Of a stretch of 64,000 nucleotides of DNA, positions 62,410-64,000 are shown piece after piece. Position 1 is the first letter of the stretch. Each line of letters begins with the position of its first letter. This DNA is from Sessilibacter corallicola. Lineage in GTDB: Bacteria > Pseudomonadota > Gammaproteobacteria > Pseudomonadales > Cellvibrionaceae. The notes beneath the pieces were generated by a model that was given only the letters and a program-made list of their open reading frames with translations, was not told where the DNA came from and did not search any database. A program made the translations under genes and the position numbers. Location of the stretch: assembly GCF_021290925.1 (NCBI RefSeq), contig NZ_JAJSLX010000001.1:1-64000 (forward strand), in the 5' to 3' direction.

Positions 62410-64000
62410 TTAGTGATGAGATTTCTTTTCGCAACGCGCTTTCAATGCTTCAATTTCCGGTCCGTCGTATTCTTCGCTCAATTGAATAATAAGTCGACGT
62501 GCCATTTCAACTTGCTGCATGTCTAAATAAAATTCGATTTCTTTGATTAGCACATCGGTGGTTTGGGTTTCATCACCTATGTCTGGATTTTGGTTGATTA
62601 AATCCAGTTCGTAAATCGGCAAGTCTTCGTATTGTGCGGTTTCTTCGGGCTGTTCGTTTTCGGCTTCGCTTTCCAAAAATTCCATTAAATCCTTGTCGTC
62701 GAATTCTTTTAATGCTTCTTCATCCAACGTAATACCAAACACCTTGTTATCCTCTGTTTCTGTCTCTATTTTTGTATCGTCTAAACTTGAGTCGTACTGA
62801 TAGGGTTCCAACTCTTCGGGAAGCTCTATGTCTAATTCAAAACTGGGCTCGTCATTTAACGAGGAATTGTCTTGTTCAAAAAACTTTTCGAACTCGGCGT
62901 CTTCTTCGCTGGTGCCACTGAGGGGCGTTAGCAATGAGGTATCGAGGTCGATGTCTTGCTCGTTTTCTTGCTCAGCAGTATTGAGTGAATCAGAACTTTC
63001 GAATGGAATGAGTTTATCTTCAGCCGTTGCTACCACGGCGACGGATTCTATCTTCTTACTTTTTGTATTTTTGGGACTTTGATCAACTGCTCGGTCTGAT
63101 TTTGAATCTTTTGTTGGCTGATTTGATTTAGGTTCTTCATCGAGCTGGGATTTATATGTTTGAGTCTTATCATCAAGGTCATCTAATGGCTCTAAGCCAA
63201 GATCATCGATCACAGAATTTGAATTAGGCGTATCGGAATTATGATCAACCGCTGGCGCTTCTTGCTGATTGCGCCGGAACATCAAAAAAACCAAGCCAAA
63301 TAAAAGAATGGCTCCGGCGGCAGTTGAGAGTATATAAACGCCTTTTAACGGCAGTGCTTGCGGACCGGTTGCCTCACCTGAAGTGACGCTATCGGCACGT
63401 TGTAATTCAGGAAAATCGGCGCCTTCCCCACCCACTACCGAAGCTTCTATGATGCTGATATTTTCCGAAGGCGCGGTTTGATTGGCGACAAAATCGATTG
63501 GCTGTCGGTCGTTTGAACGCAACCGGCTGATTTGTTGTTCTTGCAGACTCAATATTTGTTCTAATAATTGCGCAACTTTGCCATTTTCGATGGCTTCTAT
63601 GCGTTGTCGATAATAATCATTTTCTCGGTTGAGGCGATCAATTTCTTCTCTCGCCATATCAATGGCCAGAGTTAACGACTGAACCTGTGTGTATAAATCA
63701 GAGTCGTCATTGGCACCGGTATTTGTTGGATCAAACTCTGAATCGATATTGGTTGTAAGCATTAATTGCCCGGATGCGGGCAAACTGGAAGCTTGATATG
63801 TCGTTCCTTCATTAATTCTGTTGCTACCGGTATTGTTAACATTAGCGCTATTAGTAATACCATTATTAGCAATACTGGCACCGTCTAGATTTAAACGTCC
63901 TTGGGAATTTAATAATGTTGGCGACGGTAATTTTATTTGCGAACCCACAATTAAAGAACCAACGTCGTTATTTTCAAATGCGTGTGGATTGTGTTTAAAA
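62410..64000 (-). CDS. fimV: FimV-like membrane protein, N-terminus outside window
   Basis: The frame is open to the right edge. Before the GTG at 63948 it encodes F-K-H-N-P-H-A-F-E-N-N-D-V-G-S-L-I, which matches the FimV sequence beside its LysM region, so the gene begins beyond the window. Visible parts in order: LysM-proximal segment (V-G-S-Q-I-K-L-P), a coiled coil (about 90-145 of the visible part), one membrane helix (VYILSTAAGAILLFGLVFLM), a very acidic cytoplasmic stretch, and the conserved FimV C-terminal domain (L-D-L-I-N-Q-N-P-D-I; I-E-F-Y-L-D-M-Q-Q-V-E-M-A-R). FimV organises polar type IV pilus and secretion proteins by binding peptidoglycan. Complete at the C-terminus. Confidence 0.88.
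   Translation of the reverse strand, partial: FKHNPHAFENNDVGSLIVGSQIKLPSPTLLNSQGRLNLDGASIANNGITNSANVNNTGSNRINEGTTYQASSLPASGQLMLTTNIDSEFDPTNTGANDDSDLYTQVQSLTLAIDMAREEIDRLNRENDYYRQRIEAIENGKVAQLLEQILSLQEQQISRLRSNDRQPIDFVANQTAPSENISIIEASVVGGEGADFPELQRADSVTSGEATGPQALPLKGVYILSTAAGAILLFGLVFLMFRRNQQEAPAVDHNSDTPNSNSVIDDLGLEPLDDLDDKTQTYKSQLDEEPKSNQPTKDSKSDRAVDQSPKNTKSKKIESVAVVATAEDKLIPFESSDSLNTAEQENEQDIDLDTSLLTPLSGTSEEDAEFEKFFEQDNSSLNDEPSFELDIELPEELEPYQYDSSLDDTKIETETEDNKVFGITLDEEALKEFDDKDLMEFLESEAENEQPEETAQYEDLPIYELDLINQNPDIGDETQTTDVLIKEIEFYLDMQQVEMARRLIIQLSEEYDGPEIEALKARCEKKSHH

Overview
The window looks like a chromosomal segment of a marine-type gammaproteobacterium. The reasons are the gene families present (TonB receptor plus PepSY iron modules, FimV, a full proteobacterial type VI secretion system, Fur-like sites), moderate-to-low GC with AT-rich spacers, and a gammaproteobacterial tRNA-Ala(GGC). 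A Cellvibrionales-like host is a guess; nothing here fixes the genus.

Layout. (1) 1-8234, minus strand: a two-partner secretion locus. A PpkA-like Ser/Thr kinase with a C-terminal FGE-like domain is followed 2 bases later by tpsB and then by a large tpsA adhesin that runs off the left edge in near-identical 219-bp repeats. (2) 8885-40259: a type VI secretion system (T6SS) carrying all 13 core genes. Minus-strand hcp, vgrG and a small associated gene are followed, after a REP-type transposase relative with a lost HUH motif, by a plus-strand operon tagH-tssJ-tssK-tssL-tssM, tagF, tssA-tssB-tssC. PAAR comes next, then a minus-strand operon for a second TssC paralogue (ImpD-like), tssE, tssF, tssG and clpV. 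Two PP2C phosphatases close the region. A porin / FMN-binding / PepSY module with a good Fur-box match is lodged inside the T6SS locus. (3) 40624-45189: a TonB-dependent receptor, two small membrane proteins and a PepSY membrane protein, an iron-siderophore uptake module. (4) 45451-61161: the most unusual part. A nine-gene minus-strand operon runs from an indoleamine 2,3-dioxygenase homologue through a FOXRED2-like flavoprotein, a cupin, a kynurenine 3-monooxygenase homologue, anthranilate synthase-type TrpE and TrpG, an MMPL/RND exporter fused to a LolA-like domain, an outer-membrane barrel protein and a TauE/SafE permease. A formamidase-like alpha/beta hydrolase lies at its 3' end and a divergent gene with ATP-grasp-like features at its 5' end. 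(5) 61581-64000: a small secreted protein, tRNA-Ala with a textbook promoter, and a FimV-like gene cut by the right edge.

How the parts work together. The kinase, FHA protein TagH, TagF and PP2C phosphatases fit the threonine-phosphorylation control known for T6SS, but the only kinase sits in the two-partner secretion operon. No T6SS toxin or immunity gene is visible. The tryptophan cluster encodes Trp to N-formylkynurenine to kynurenine to 3-hydroxykynurenine, couples it to chorismate-to-anthranilate supply, and adds tailoring and export genes. It reads as an undescribed route to a kynurenine-derived secreted metabolite; the product cannot be told from sequence.
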